The notes under the pieces were generated by a model that ran no database searches, had not been told where the DNA came from, and saw only the letters and a list, made by a program, of their open reading frames with translations. Below, piece after piece: positions 9,443-18,536 of a stretch of 64,000 nt of DNA. The DNA is taken from assembly GCA_003116975.1 (NCBI GenBank), contig BGKB01000133.1, forward strand, positions 1 to 64,000, given 5' to 3'. The translations under genes were made by a program, and so were the position numbers. Source of the DNA: Aurantiochytrium sp. KH105. Lineage: Eukaryota; Sar; Bigyra; Thraustochytrida; Thraustochytriidae. The stretch's first letter is position 1. The number at the start of each line of letters is the position of its first letter.

Positions 9443-11110
9443 ATGCGCAGTGACGCAGGCCCAGCGTCTGGGGACGACTTTGCGACGGCGGCGAGGCGTG
9501 CCGCGCAGGGCGCTACAGGCGAAAGCGACATCTCTGCACAATGGGCTTCGTACCTGGGCGAGCTGCAAAAGACGGACCCTGAGGAGTACGAGCTCCTTGT
9601 CAAAGACATGGCCTCCTTTGTGGAGCAAAAGCAGGCTGCCGAGCGTATTGTAACGCGCGAAGAAGAGCCCACGGAGCCACGGGCCCAGGACGGCGACGAC
9701 TTTGCTCCGCTTTTGCCAGGCGGCGGGAAGAAACTTGGTGAGTCTGGCGTCACCGAGGACGATGAAGGCGTGCGCATTGTCCCCAAGGCTGGCTTTGTGA
9801 TCAAGACTCGAACGGATAAAGACGAGAAAATATTCATCAACGTCTGCCAGTCCGAGGCGATACAAAAGACCTCGATGCGCAAACAGCTCGCCGAGGACGG
9901 ATCGGAGCAAGAGGGCTTGCATGTCCCTCTAAGCCTTGGGCCGCCCCGCGAAGATCGGGACAACGCTGGGAAATCATGCATTGTCTATGATATCATCGTC
10001 AATCCTGAAGTTCTCGTTCGCTCGCGCGAGGACAAAACCGGGGCCTCGCGTAACTTCCTCTGCGAACTCGCGCTCGGATACATTGAGCAAAAGTATAAGT
10101 GCGCTGTTGACTACAAGTACAAGCTCCCTAAGCTCGTATACAAGGGTGATAAAGAAGCGATCCCAGCACAATTTGTGCGCAAACGAAGGGCTCCTGTCAT
10201 CGAAGAGGTGCAGGAAGACACCTCGACCCAACCTCTTGTCGCGCCTCCTGCCGCCACAGCGCAGGCACCTGCGCCTCCTCGCGAAAAGCCGCAGCAGTTG
10301 GCGTATGTGCTCAAGCGATGGGTCAGCACACCCGAAAATGCAGCACCTTGCGAACCGACCCTCTCAGACCCCACCATCGAACCTCCTAGCGAACATGCAC
10401 ATTGTCGTGAAGGGATCATCTTTGAGGCCATCTTGAAACGTGCGCAAAAATCTCCGCTAGTTCTCGAGCGTCTTCAAGTCGATGTTGGACCTCAGGTGTT
10501 GAGCATCAAGGTGGAGGACTTTTACCTTCCTTTGGAGCTCTTCTTACCGGTCCATGTCGACCCAAGCACGGCGCAGTCATCCTTTGACGAGGATGCTCTT
10601 ACTTTGCGCATTCAGCTCGAGGCGGCTTCTGATATGGTCGACCGCGAAGCATGGCGCACGTCACAGAGCCCGGACGTTGGATCGCGACCGTGGCTTTTGG
10701 CCTCTGCAATTGCCATGGAAGATGCAGACGGGAATCTGAAAACCTCGGGCGACCAAGAGCAAGGGCCGGCTCTTCCAGACGCTGTCGACTCGAGCAAGCA
10801 GGAACCAGCGGACAAACAGCAAGAGGATTCCGATGTACTCCCTGAAGACCGATTCCACCTGTCTGACATGCTTTCTGTCCATATCAAGGAAGAACGCGAG
10901 AGAGAACGTCAGGAAAAGATGAAACGACACGAAGAAGAGGCTTCGCGTAAAGCAGAAGAAGAACGCAAGTCTAAAGAAGCCGAGAAACAGGCCCGGATCG
11001 AGGCTCTTCTCGCACAGGCCGACGCCGAAATTAATGCTCACAATGAGCCATCTGATTCTCTTGCAGAGGCGGGGGCAAGCTTTGAAGATGAGGATGATCT
11101 TCTCGTGTAG
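9443..11110 (+). CDS. PIH1-domain protein (R2TP / dynein-assembly type)
   Basis: PIH1-family co-chaperone adaptor; relatives work with Hsp90 and the R2TP complex (PIH1D1) or pre-assemble axonemal dyneins (PIH1D2, kintoun). The ATG at 9443 is used because the frame reaches only a GTG further upstream; product 555 aa. The PIH N-domain is at about residues 116-221 with PKAGFVIKTRT, KIFINVCQS, HVPLSLGPPREDRDNAG and VYDIIVNPEV. A CS/p23-like beta domain at about 336-393 includes VLSIKVEDFYLPLELFLPV. A charged coiled coil occupies 480-525 (KEERERERQEKMKRHEEE) before an acidic tail. The long N-terminal extension and coiled coil are not typical of human PIH1D1, so subtype is unresolved; the flagellate context makes a dynein-assembly role plausible. 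Confidence 0.85.
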   Translation: MRSDAGPASGDDFATAARRAAQGATGESDISAQWASYLGELQKTDPEEYELLVKDMASFVEQKQAAERIVTREEEPTEPRAQDGDDFAPLLPGGGKKLGESGVTEDDEGVRIVPKAGFVIKTRTDKDEKIFINVCQSEAIQKTSMRKQLAEDGSEQEGLHVPLSLGPPREDRDNAGKSCIVYDIIVNPEVLVRSREDKTGASRNFLCELALGYIEQKYKCAVDYKYKLPKLVYKGDKEAIPAQFVRKRRAPVIEEVQEDTSTQPLVAPPAATAQAPAPPREKPQQLAYVLKRWVSTPENAAPCEPTLSDPTIEPPSEHAHCREGIIFEAILKRAQKSPLVLERLQVDVGPQVLSIKVEDFYLPLELFLPVHVDPSTAQSSFDEDALTLRIQLEAASDMVDREAWRTSQSPDVGSRPWLLASAIAMEDADGNLKTSGDQEQGPALPDAVDSSKQEPADKQQEDSDVLPEDRFHLSDMLSVHIKEERERERQEKMKRHEEEASRKAEEERKSKEAEKQARIEALLAQADAEINAHNEPSDSLAEAGASFEDEDDLLV

Positions 11111-11381
11111 TTGACAAACCAAAGCGCGTTCATGGCAATTTCTACTTGTACCTCTGCGTTCTGATTTTAAAAAGGAGACTCCCACTTGTCGAGGTATACT
11201 GAATATGAATTTCAATTTGCACTTCCAAAACCCAAAGAAGCCAATCGGTAAGCAAGAATGCCCCGTTGCAAAGTCAAAGGTCTTGCGTGCGGTTTGGTTC
11301 TCCTCTGGCAGGCCAAAAGTAGAGGTAGAGCCAAGAAAGGATCGAAAACACAATGGAACAACTTTTATGATTATGTTGCTG

Positions 11382-12248
11382 TTAGTGGGAGACTTTGGAC
11401 TCTGTGGAAGCCATCGCCTCGTCCTTCTCGGCGGCATCTTGTGCAAGCTCTTCTTCGAGTGATTTGTACACTTTACGCTGCGTATCAAGCGCTTCGCGCA
11501 ATTTTTCGATCCAGACGCGCTCCTTTTCTTCAAGCTCGGCGACAATCTGCTCAAGCTCGGCATTGTCCCTTCGTTGGGTCGCAAGTGACTTCCGTGCACG
11601 CTGAAGTTTCTGCTCGGCCGTCTGCTGGCGTAATCGTTCGTCTTCGCGACGCTTTCGCTCGACTTCCCGCTTGCGTTCCTGCACACGCTGCTTGACAGCT
11701 TCTGCTTCTCGCGCCTTCGCTGCCTGCTGGTTTCGCTTTGCCTGTAGCCGCATGAGTCGAAGTTTTTCGGCTTCTCGGCGCGCCTGGTCTTCCTTTTCCT
11801 TGCGGGATCTCAATAATTTCTCCTTTGCCTCTTCTTGCTGTTGCCGTAGTGCCTTGGCACGCTCTTGCGTCAAGCCCGAAATACTGACAGTGTTTTGTCT
11901 ACGTATTTCACGACGTTGCGCATTTTTATTTTTCATCAGCCTCACCTCTTCTGCGCGTGTCTCCGTCTCCTCGACCTTTTTGTTGGTCTTTTCGAGTTCC
12001 TGTTGCAAGTGACGGATGCGGTTCTGCAAAAGTTTAGAGTCTTCCTCGAGATGCCTCTTCATTTTGGGCGCATCGCGAAGTTCTTCGATCACTTTGGAAG
12101 GCTCGGCATTCAGCATGTCCTCCGAGTACTTGCTTTCCATGGCGTCGAGTCCACCCAAGCTCTTGGTTTGGACGTCGTTCTTCCCCTCATCATCGTCGTT
12201 GTTGTTCTGGTGATTGCTGCTGCTGCTGTTGCTGCGTGAGTCAGCCAT
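11382..12248 (-). CDS. coiled-coil protein of unknown function
   Basis: Not recognised. The 288-residue product starts at an ATG (12248). It opens with a low-complexity Ser/Asn/Asp segment (about 5-22), followed by an almost continuous charged alpha-helical coiled coil from about residue 60 to 270, rich in R, K, E and Q (for example KMKRHLEEDSKLLQNRI and VERKRREDERLRQQ). No catalytic motif, membrane segment or signal peptide is seen. It is divergent from the EF-hand gene at 12682, sharing a ~430 bp gap. The helix composition resembles trichohyalin-like, cytoskeletal or flagellar scaffold proteins, but this is composition only. Confidence 0.75.
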   Translation of the reverse strand: MADSRSNSSSSNHQNNNDDDEGKNDVQTKSLGGLDAMESKYSEDMLNAEPSKVIEELRDAPKMKRHLEEDSKLLQNRIRHLQQELEKTNKKVEETETRAEEVRLMKNKNAQRREIRRQNTVSISGLTQERAKALRQQQEEAKEKLLRSRKEKEDQARREAEKLRLMRLQAKRNQQAAKAREAEAVKQRVQERKREVERKRREDERLRQQTAEQKLQRARKSLATQRRDNAELEQIVAELEEKERVWIEKLREALDTQRKVYKSLEEELAQDAAEKDEAMASTESKVSH

Positions 12249-12681
12249 GGTGAAGATTCGTATGCTTCTTTGCTATCCACCCGTAAAAGGGCACGAGACT
12301 TGAAGCGCCAGCTCGCACTACACTGCGTCGCGATGCTAGATCGCTCAGCAGCCAGCCGCGCTGCCCTCCAAGGCCGCTTGACCCTTTCTACTGCCCGCCG
12401 GTCCTATCAGCCGGGTTGCTCTGCTACACGCTGACGATAGCCATAATTTGCGACTTGGACGTTCTCGTGCGCAACGCATTTTCGTTCAACCGACACATTG
12501 TGGTTTTTGGCGTTGGTTTCTCCATGACTCACAGTCAACTTGTTGGCGGCTGGATTTGGCGAATAAGTGAATGAAAGGAATGAGACAGGAGCCCCAAAAG
12601 CAAGGTCTCGGGATAGCTGGAGCTCTACAGAACGAAAACGCGTGACTTGCATGGCTGGTGTACCAGAGCAAACGAGGGACC
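12249..12681. other. divergent 5' gap, coiled-coil / EF-hand genes
   Basis: About 430 bp between the two divergent start codons. Nothing clearly coding; presumed shared promoter region. Confidence 0.5.
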
Positions 12682-13681
12682 ATGGGAAACACTGCAACCA
12701 AGAGCGAGGAGGGCGCCGCTTCACCGACCCGGCTAAGGCGGAGACGCCGAGGAAGCTCGGCATCAAAGGCGTCCGCTTCAGGCAGTGCGGCTGAGCACGC
12801 TGCAATTCCCACTTGCTGTACGTCGTTCCCTATATTGGAAATAGTGAATTGAGAGAGAGAGAGAAAGAAGCCGGAATGAATGTGAATGAGAATGAACATG
12901 GTGGGCTCTTAGAGTGCTCTTGCATTGTGTAGAATATGAAAAAAAAAACGCGAGAAAGAGAAAAGGAAAGGAAAGTAATGATCGAGCAAACACAGCAACT
13001 AATTGCACACCAAGTTTCAAAGCAAGAACTCAAGCATATTCGTGAATACGTACGTAGACTTGAGCGCGAAAAATCACGCAAGGAAGAGGACGATTTCTTT
13101 CAAGTGAGTGATGTAGAAAAGACACCTGCCCTCGCTTTCAACCCGATGGCAGGGCGTATTGCCGAGGTCGTGTACGACGAAGTGAGGCAGGAAAAGTCAC
13201 GATACTCGGCGGCCCCTCCACGCGAAAACGAGGTGGACTTGAATCTCTACCTCCGCATACTTGCCGTCTTCCATCGAAATACCGACGACGCAGTAAAGCA
13301 GCAGTGTAAGTGGCTTACCCTGGCACCCTTGCCCTCTCGTCATCTCAACCGTCTCGGCATGAAGGACAAGGGAGGGGGAAGGAGAAGGGGGGCTTTTCTT
13401 GTGCGTCGACGACGGGTTCGCTGACCAGCATATTCTCTGTCCCCCGGTTAGATGCATTTAAGGCTCTCGATAGCGACAACGATGGCAGCATTTCGCGGGA
13501 CGACTTGGTCTACGCACTTTCGTGCATCTTTCCCGGCCTGCCTCTCGCAGAGCTGGAGGTACAGACAGACTTCATCTTTGATGCCGTCAAGGTCAATGCT
13601 GGCGACACCCTTTCGCCGGAGCATTTCGCTCAGCTCTTTGACTACACAGGCTTTTCGCGCATCTTCACCGTCAGTTTCTGA
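12682..13681 (+). CDS. calcineurin-B-like / CHP-like EF-hand protein, spliced
   Basis: Calcium-sensor protein of the calcineurin B homologous (CHP) type, likely a regulatory subunit or transporter cofactor at membranes. Proposed exons are 12682-12817, 12976-13305 and 13452-13681 (231 aa). Exon 1 begins MGNTATKSEE, an N-myristoylation-type start as in CHP and calcineurin B. Exon 2 gives LAFNPMAGRIAEVVYDE and VDLNLYLRILAVFHRN, the blocks after EF1 and before EF3 in the family. Exon 3 gives FKALDSDNDGSISRDDLVYAL, a full EF-hand loop (DSDNDGSISRDD). EF1, EF2 and EF4 are degenerate. The second intron (GTAAGT...GGTTAG, 13306-13451) is secure and restores the frame. The first (12818-12975) is the only phase-compatible join found but lacks a good branch site; an internal ATG at 12936 is an alternative start. 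Confidence 0.75.
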
Positions 13682-14206
13682 CAAAGCTAAGAAAGAGAGA
13701 GCTGGCCCTGCAACTGCGAGCAGTCCCAGCGCTCGCAGTTGCAAGTCAGCACAGCAACGCCACGCGCCAAGCCCCCCGGGAAGCTGAATTCGGTGGTCCG
13801 AGGGCTTCTCGGGTCCCGGATGAAAGCACAAGTCTGCGTGGCCCCAGGTTTCTCGGGCGAAACTGCACGCTTGGTACGAGTCGAACTCGCCCTTGCTCTG
13901 CGGCAGCGAAAGGAGGAGGCTCTACTTGTCAACCGTGCTGCGGCGCCTTTGTAGATGTAGCGTCGCGTATCATGGTTCCAATCGTGCTCTACGGGATTTT
14001 GGACCCGGACGACACAACAAGGGCCCGAGGCCAAAGCGCAAAACAAGAACGAGCTCGAGGCCCAGCGCCCTTCGCGCGCCAGCAAGGCGCGGCAAGGCGC
14101 GGCAAGGCGCGGCAATCTGCTAGCAGGGCTGGTGCTCGCCGGAGAGCTTGGTCCATCCATCTGTCTGTCTGTCTGCCGTAGAGGGGCTGGCAAGCCCGCT
14201 CCGCTC
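13682..14206. other. intergenic gap between EF-hand and AIRIM-like genes
   Basis: About 525 bp. A GCGCGGCAAG tandem (about three copies) lies at 14083-14112. A CTGT tetranucleotide run at 14157-14175 is just upstream of the next start. No coding frame supported. Confidence 0.5.
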
Positions 14207-15261
14207 ATGGCCATGACCATGGACAAGAGCGCGGTGGCGGCCGAGGTCGCCGCGGCCGTGAACATGGTGCGAGAGCGCTGGGAAGCTCTCACACAGCACG
14301 GCGCGCAGCTCGCTACGCAGCTGGCAAATCGTCTCATCGAGTCCAGGTACGTGCACGGCCGAACAAAGCCGAGAAGAAGGAGAAGAAGAAGAAGTGGTGG
14401 GAAAAGCAGGTTCGCTCACGTTTGCCGCGATCAACAATGACTCAGTTACACTGGAGATCCAAGCAATTGGGCAGGCCTTGAGTCAAATGCAGACCTTCGT
14501 AAACTCGTTGCAGCAAAGGTAAGTTGGATTCATCCTTGCTTATCGCCACAGAATAGGAAATCATGTCCCGACCAAGGAAAGGCCTTACATTTCCCGAACT
14601 TGATGACTTACACTCTATTAATATTCGTAGATGGACGTAGCTCGCAGCACACTCGTTCTCCGTCTTGAGCAGAATATCAGAGAACTGGTACGTCAGTCTT
14701 ACGTACATCAATGGTTCATCTTGAACCGCTCATACTGGACCGAAATGTCTGGTCAAAGCAAGAGCGAGAAAAAGGGTCAGCAACACACTTACAATATATT
14801 TTTTAAAATCGATATTGTCCACGCACAGGAGGCTCAATACGATGAATTCAAACGCGTTGTGTATAGACTCGAGAGCGCATGCGATATGCTTTCGCGCTCA
14901 GACCAATTGGCGCAATCAGAACTTTCATTTCGCTTCAAAGTCAGCACCTTGCTGGACACAGGTATGTTGCGGTCCATCTTTATACTTTGTACAGCCCCAT
15001 ACCTTTTTTCCTCCGCTAACTCACAATGACATGGATGGCGCAGAAATTCTACTCAAGGACTTGCTCACATCTTTGGGACAGGACATGCAATGCAAGCGGG
15101 ATGTATGCAAAGGGCTTCGCCAGCTGACATTGGCTCCGGAAGCCTTTAACGCCTCGACGCATGAACACCTGACCCTCTATTTGGCCATTTGGACGGAAGC
15201 ACCTCTCGCAGAAATGCGCAAATTCAGACTTGCCGAAGTCGCTTTGCTTGCCGAGGTCTGA
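14207..15261 (+). CDS. AIRIM (C1orf109)-like ribosome-maturation factor, five exons
   Basis: Exons 14207-14346, 14446-14518, 14631-14687, 14829-14961 and 15044-15261 join in phase (donors GTACGT, GTAAGT, GTACGT, GTATGT; all acceptors AG) to give 206 aa, close to the 203 of human AIRIM. The order of landmarks agrees with that family. There is an N-terminal helix (MVRERWEALTQHGAQLATQL), then a P..W..L.....LR.L..K block spanning the exon 2/3 junction, then LRLEQNIREL and a helix (FKRVVYRLESACDML). The C-terminal part is ILLKDLLTSLGQDM, KRDVCKGLRQL and LYLAIWTEAPL. Human AIRIM partners the AFG2 ATPase complex that releases late pre-60S factors. Family call is by eye and moderate; the exon structure is well supported. 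Convergent with RMI2, 25 bp between the stop codons. Confidence 0.7.
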
Positions 15262-15286
15262 TTACGATGCGTTGCAGCGACTTTTT

Positions 15287-15766
15287 TTAAGGAACGGCTT
15301 CGGGGACGCGCCCGTGTGCAACTTCCATCCACCAGAGTGGCATCCTTAGCCCTGCGCTGCTGCTCAGATTAACAAGGTTGTGCGCGATGAGTGACACGGC
15401 AGCAGCTTTGCTTTCCTCTGTTTGAGTCACAGCACCAACAACCATAATGTAAGCTCCTGTTTTGCAAGAAGGAAGAAGCGATCGCTTCTTGTATCATGTT
15501 AGCCTCCCCGTGGAATCTGCGTTGATGCATCGCAATTATGCATATAACCTACCTCTTGGTAACCGGGATGTTTCTTGACCAATATGGTAGAGGCCTATGC
15601 TGGCCACTGCCGTTCCGTCATCGACAAGATACTCGTGTTCCCCATGGCCCACGATGACTCCCTGAATCCAGAATCTGGCATCCGAGACCGCTTGAAGCAG
15701 CTCGCAGATGTACCGTTTTGGCGCAGCTGTGGTGCTTGGTCTCGTCGGTGCCGCGGACGACGCCAT
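15287..15766 (-). CDS. RMI2: RecQ-mediated genome instability protein 2 (RMI2), two exons
   Basis: OB-fold subunit of the BLM-TopIIIalpha-RMI dissolvasome, which resolves recombination intermediates in the nucleus. Exon 1 is 15553-15766 and exon 2 is 15287-15456, joined through a 96 nt intron (GTAGGT...AAACAG, with a GGCTAAC branch-like site 42 nt from the acceptor); product 127 aa. Exon 1 gives ARFWIQGVIVGHGEHEYLVDD, matching the first OB strands of human RMI2 (AAVWMQGRVV). The junction gives SRLPRGAYIMVVGAVTQ, matching human VPGKYVMVMGVVQ. The end, LWWMEVAHGRVPEAVP, parallels human LWELEVEDLHRNIP. The start is the ATG at 15766; the frame continues upstream only to a TTG. The N-terminus is short, as in other compact orthologues. 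Confidence 0.85.
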
Positions 15767-16730
15767 CGATCTTGCGAGCACGGCCGTCACTCCCCCAATC
15801 AATCAATCAATCACACGGTGGTGGTTGGGCTCTCGAGAGCGCCACCAAGCACCATGCACGCGCCTTAATTCGAACAGGCCAGACAGCGAACCGAGCTTTC
15901 GTCTGCTCCGCGCTTCGTGTCAAGCGGCACGGCAAGCCACAAGCAGCTGCCGTCGCCGCGTTGCACCCGGACTGCCGTTCCTCGCGCAGCGCTCGGTGAG
16001 TGAGCAAGTGAAGCAAACACCGAAATGCAAAGGCTCATCTCCCATATTCCGGCGCGAATGAGCGCCGGAATATTCTTCTTTTCTTTGTGTTTGAGAAAAC
16101 AAAATAGTGGCTCAAGCAAGGAAGGCTTGGCGACCTATAAACGGCTCCGAGTCCGCCAACGGATAGTCGCTACGCAGTGTCACGTGCCGCTCCCAGCCTC
16201 TGCTCGATGGCGCGCCTGCGAAATGGGTGTGCACAGGACGGAAGCAAGGGATGGGAAAGGAGTGGAGAGACACTAAAGCACCCACTCTTGCGGACAGCAG
16301 TAGTGCAGCAGGCGACGCGAGCAAAAAAAGGTACCAAACGTGCGTGCACACAGCGCCGAAGTAGACGTTGAAACAGAAAGGAAAAGGAGCTTTGACATGA
16401 GAAGCGATCATCTAACAGTTTAAGAAGTGTTGAGAGCGCCAAGAGGAAAAAGTCAAGGGTGTGCGCGACGAAGGAGAAGAAGGCTGCGGAGAGATTGCAT
16501 TCGAAAGCAGTGCAAGCAGAACAAAACGTCATCAAGCTCCGCAAAAAGAGCAACGCGGGGCGGGTGGACGGACGTGCGCAGCGACCCTCACGCTCGGAGA
16601 TCGAGCCTGAGGTAGTCGCGACCCTTGCCTCAAAGTGAAGTGGAGCAAAGGTCATTGGTTTCAAAAAGTGCCGGTGCCTCTTGCGAGGCTGTGCAGCGCG
16701 TAGACAGCTTCACAACGTTTAAAGGGGAAG
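15767..16730. other. shared 5' region of RMI2 and Tubby-like gene
   Basis: About 960 bp between divergent starts, with an AATC tetramer run at 15797-15813 and a perfect inverted repeat at 16044-16073. Both strands show ORFs of up to about 160 codons that look non-coding (no family features, skewed composition). Confidence 0.5.
16044..16073. repeat. perfect 12-bp inverted repeat, 6-nt loop
   Basis: Arms ATATTCCGGCGC and GCGCCGGAATAT flank the loop GAATGA. It lies between RMI2 and the Tubby-like gene, 657 bp before the Tubby ATG. It could form a strong hairpin or be a palindromic protein site; function unknown. Confidence 0.85.
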
Positions 16731-18104
16731 ATGGAGACGCTTGCGCGCCACTTGTCCATGTCTGAACACAGCGCGGCGGGTTCGACTGGCACCAACGAGG
16801 ACATGTTCACATTCGGCAGCCAGCCCGGCACGCCACTCTCGCGACGCTTCAGCGACATTGACATGCTCGAGTTTGGCGTTAGCAAGGAAACCATTATTGA
16901 AGAGCACTTGACCCCGGTCGACCCGAGTGTTCGCAAGCTGCGGCGATGCCACGTCATTCGCGAGGACAAGGTAAACTTTTACCTTTATTGCGAGTTGACA
17001 GATCGCTTCATGCTCAGTGCGAAAATGGACGGCGACATGATCTACATCTCGCAGTACGAAGAGTTTTGCAGCTCCTTTGTCAGCGAGAAGGATCTCATGG
17101 AGCGGCCCGGCAAGCTTGGCTCCGGCGAGACCTTTTGCGCCGCGCTGCGCCTTAATTCGCAGACCAAGTCCTTCACCATGTACAATCGTGTCTGCGAAGG
17201 TTGCGACGATGTCTTGGGCATGCACACGTGCGGAGCGCAGTCGCGCGCAAACGGTGACCGTCAAGTTCTCCTGGAAGTCAAGCATGGTAGCCGCGCCGTC
17301 CAGGCTGGTCCAGAGTCTTGGATCGACTGCAACATTGTTCATGTCAAGCTTCCCGTCGTGTACGCGGACCTCAGTCGCGATGTCTGGTGCCCGCGGTTTC
17401 CCAAGGGATCGATCTCTCAACGCTCAGTGGCACCCGCAAACAACATCTATTCTGCCTATAACACCACGTCGTCAGTCAACGGCGCTGTCAGTGACAGTCA
17501 ATCGATGTGTCGGAGTTACTCGAGCGAGGAGTGCGAAGCCCGTCCGTTGACCCCTGGACGCTCCAAGGCACGGCGTGATTCTGCCGGCCCCACGTGTAGC
17601 GCTGATTCGCGGCACGAAGAGGATGAATCGAAGGGGGAAGGGCGTGGCAAGTATGGATACTCGTTCTCTGCGGGTAAAAACACCCGCATTGACCGGCTCG
17701 TGCGCGCAAATTCGGTGCCCGTTACCCGGGCGGACTTGGCAGAGACCGCAGCGGTTGACCCGCTGGCCGGCAACGACAAGGGGGAGTGTATCATCAACAC
17801 GCGTGTTCCTCGGTATGACCGCAACACGGGCAGCTTACGAATGAAATTCCTGAACAATCGGGTACGCATTGCTTCGTCCAAGAATCTCATTTTTTGTCTG
17901 GATCGTGAATCTGACAAATTGACGCCTCAGCCATCTGCCTCGAGCGCGCCAGAAAAGTTTGCGACCGAGGATCGTGTCGTCTTGCAATTTGGCAAATACA
18001 ATGATGAGCGCTTCAACCTTGACTTTCGGTTCCCGCTTGCGCCTGTGCAAGCCTTTGGCATTGCACTTTCTCTGTTTAACTGGCAGGCCGGGAACGACAA
18101 GTAA
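16731..18104 (+). CDS. Tubby-like protein with insertion in the Tub domain
   Basis: Tubby-family protein (457 aa); relatives bind phosphoinositides through a C-terminal Tub domain and, in flagellates, carry cargo to cilia. The domain starts near residue 80 (VNFYLYCELTDRFMLSAKMD, MIYISQYEEF, ALRLNSQTKSFTMYN). It ends at the protein C-terminus with LQFGKYNDERFNLDFRFPL and APVQAFGIALSLFNW, which closely match the Tub signature region. The strands LRMKFLNNRVRIASSKNLIF precede it. Between about 230 and 365 lies a Ser-rich, low-complexity insertion (SYSSEECEARPLTPGRS and similar) absent from standard Tub domains. At the usual phosphoinositide pair (K-L-R) the sequence reads A-L-R, so the lysine appears missing. 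The N-terminus carries a Ser/Gly-rich tail. Confidence 0.85.
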   Translation: METLARHLSMSEHSAAGSTGTNEDMFTFGSQPGTPLSRRFSDIDMLEFGVSKETIIEEHLTPVDPSVRKLRRCHVIREDKVNFYLYCELTDRFMLSAKMDGDMIYISQYEEFCSSFVSEKDLMERPGKLGSGETFCAALRLNSQTKSFTMYNRVCEGCDDVLGMHTCGAQSRANGDRQVLLEVKHGSRAVQAGPESWIDCNIVHVKLPVVYADLSRDVWCPRFPKGSISQRSVAPANNIYSAYNTTSSVNGAVSDSQSMCRSYSSEECEARPLTPGRSKARRDSAGPTCSADSRHEEDESKGEGRGKYGYSFSAGKNTRIDRLVRANSVPVTRADLAETAAVDPLAGNDKGECIINTRVPRYDRNTGSLRMKFLNNRVRIASSKNLIFCLDRESDKLTPQPSASSAPEKFATEDRVVLQFGKYNDERFNLDFRFPLAPVQAFGIALSLFNWQAGNDK

Positions 18105-18536
18105 ATCGCGTTCTCTTCCGAAGAGTCCACCACCGCTTTCAGCAGTGAAAGTAGTAGATCAGAGAGAAAGAGAGAGAGAAAGAGAGAGAGCCCGCCCCCA
18201 TGCTGTGATTGAATTGCGTCCAAGATTGACCGTCCGTCACGTTATGCCATTAGTAGGCTGAAAAACGCTTCGAGCAATCTTTGGAAACCCCTTTTATAAA
18301 AAGTTGACAATTTTTTTTCTTGTATTCAGAGTCAAATTCGAGCAGCATTTCGAAAATTGTCGCTCGCAAACCTACCAATTGATGGCGGCATCTTCTCTAT
18401 TCTCCCTTTCTGTTTCCATGATCGTTGGGGGAGAAGAAATCGAGATGAAGAGGGAGAAGGATGGAAGAAAATGGAAGAAGAAGAAGAAGAAGAAGAAGAA
18501 GACGGGAAAAGATGTCATGCAAATGGATTCGGCGCG
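18105..18536. other. convergent 3' region, Tubby / THOC3
   Basis: About 430 bp between two stop codons, with AGAGAGAAAG runs at 18163-18190 and a GAA trinucleotide tract at 18474-18501. Presumed 3' UTRs; nothing coding. Confidence 0.55.
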
